A DNA stretch of 6,596 nt, from NCBI GenBank assembly GCA_024277515.1, contig JAJRVB010000285.1, positions 1 to 6,596 on the forward strand. The letters are read 5' to 3'. The notes under the pieces are model-generated. The model was given only the letters and a program-made list of their open reading frames with translations, was not told where the DNA came from and searched no databases. The DNA is from Nitrospirota bacterium. Its GTDB lineage: Bacteria > Nitrospirota > Thermodesulfovibrionia > UBA6902. This document shows, piece after piece, positions 5,880 through 6,596 of this stretch (position 1 is its first letter; the number at the start of each line of letters is the position of its first letter). Both the position numbers and the translations under genes were made by a program.

Positions 5880-6596
5880 GGCAGGGTCACCGTAAACGTT
5901 GTCCCCCTTGATACTTTACTCTTCACATGTATTTTCCCATTATGGTCTTCAATGATCCTCTTGCTGATGGCCAGTCCAAGGCCGATCCCCATTTCCTTTG
6001 TCGTTACAAAGGGATCAAATATTTTCGGCATATCTTCCGGATCTATCCCCGCTCCCGTGTCCGTAACCGCAACATCTGCATTTCTGCTGTTCAGACTGAT
6101 GCTGATCCTGAGGGTGCCGCTTCCATTCATGGCCTGACATCCGTTTGTTATGATATTGATAAACGCCTGTTTCAGTTTCTCGGCATCTCCGGTCATGTTT
6201 ATCACATCACTGCCATAGTTTTTCTCAAAGCGGATATCCTTGTGCTCAAAGTCCATTTTTCCATGGACATAATCAACGATTTCGTCGACCAGGGCCGTCA
6301 GATCAATAAAATTGACCCTGGCGCTCTTTTTATCGGATGAAAAATCCATAAGGTCTCCAATGAGACCGTCAATCCTTTCTATCTCGCCAACCACGATTTT
6401 CGAGAATGTGTCCCTGAATTCCTCGTCGTTATATTTTTCAGGCATGAGCTGGGCAAACGTCTTGAGAGAAGTAAGGGGATTTCGGATTTCATGGGCAAAG
6501 GTGGCGGACATCATGCCTATTGACGCAAGCCTTTCCGTATGGACCCTGTTTTTGTAAAGCTGCGTATTTTTTATGGCAACCGCCATCTGGTTGGAG
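5864..6596 (-). CDS. GAF-containing sensor histidine kinase, C-terminal part (5' end outside window)
   Basis: The frame is open to the right edge, so the start is not in the window; the ATG at 6586 is internal. The first visible residues, SNQMAVAIKNTQLY, are the typical last helix of a GAF domain, followed directly by a HisKA dimerisation domain with HEIRNPLTSL. Numbering from the internal Met at 6586, the phospho-acceptor is His32. The ATPase domain is complete: N-box around Asn144 and Asn148 (FINIITNGCQAM), G1 VTDTGAGI with Asp176, Gly178 and Gly180, F-box IFDPFVTTK (189-197), and G2 GIGLGLAIS (200-208). It ends TFTVTLPVQNE. An active autokinase is expected. It is the first gene seen of the - strand cassette. 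It lies 104 bases upstream of the second kinase, whose H-box region (HEVRNPLTSI) is very similar, suggesting paralogues. No transmembrane segment is visible in this part. The signal is unknown. Confidence 0.93.
   Translation of the reverse strand, partial: SNQMAVAIKNTQLYKNRVHTERLASIGMMSATFAHEIRNPLTSLKTFAQLMPEKYNDEEFRDTFSKIVVGEIERIDGLIGDLMDFSSDKKSARVNFIDLTALVDEIVDYVHGKMDFEHKDIRFEKNYGSDVINMTGDAEKLKQAFINIITNGCQAMNGSGTLRISISLNSRNADVAVTDTGAGIDPEDMPKIFDPFVTTKEMGIGLGLAISKRIIEDHNGKIHVKSKVSRGTTFTVTLPVQNE

Noticed and set aside
5536..5895. Open frame on the + strand spanning the gap between the two kinases
   Set aside because: Mostly antisense to the pseudo-kinase N-terminus; no ribosome site or domain seen.

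Overview
The window (about 50% GC by eye) is ordinary, densely packed bacterial chromosome. Nothing in it resembles an insertion sequence, phage, tRNA, rRNA or CRISPR array. The gene content points to a diaminopimelate-making, environmentally versatile bacterium, probably Gram-negative. It carries lysA/dapF/dapB plus soluble multi-domain histidine kinases and an HD-GYP response regulator. A member of Nitrospirota or the former Deltaproteobacteria would fit, but this is a low-confidence impression and no marker in the window settles it.

Left part (1-2670, + strand): a lysine/peptidoglycan-precursor operon. It holds the 3' part of lysA (diaminopimelate decarboxylase), a 72-base gap with a perfect 10-bp hairpin, dapF (diaminopimelate epimerase), a 62-residue YacG-type zinc protein, and dapB (dihydrodipicolinate reductase). 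dapF, yacG and dapB are joined by overlapping reading frames. DapB acts early in the pathway, DapF converts LL- to meso-diaminopimelate, and LysA decarboxylates the meso form to lysine. No dapA lies among these genes. A predicted gyrase-inhibitor/zinc protein sits between dapF and dapB.

Right part (2696-6596, - strand, read right to left): a signalling cassette that converges on dapB with only 25 bases between the stop codons. In transcription order it has (1) the C-terminal part of a GAF-histidine kinase with all ATP-binding boxes intact; (2) a 683-residue soluble protein with a receiver-like N-terminus, GAF, PAS, an intact HisKA phospho-acceptor histidine and an ATPase domain whose N, G1 and G2 boxes are eroded; and (3) a receiver-HD-GYP response regulator with its signature residues present, predicted to hydrolyse cyclic di-GMP. 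A candidate promoter with a perfect TATAAT lies between kinases 1 and 2, so the second kinase and the regulator may also be transcribed on their own.

The most interesting point is the kinase pair. The second kinase looks unable to bind ATP but keeps its histidine, next to a kinase that is catalytically complete. This suggests trans-phosphorylation, or a phosphatase/scaffold role, feeding the HD-GYP regulator. That functional link is inference.
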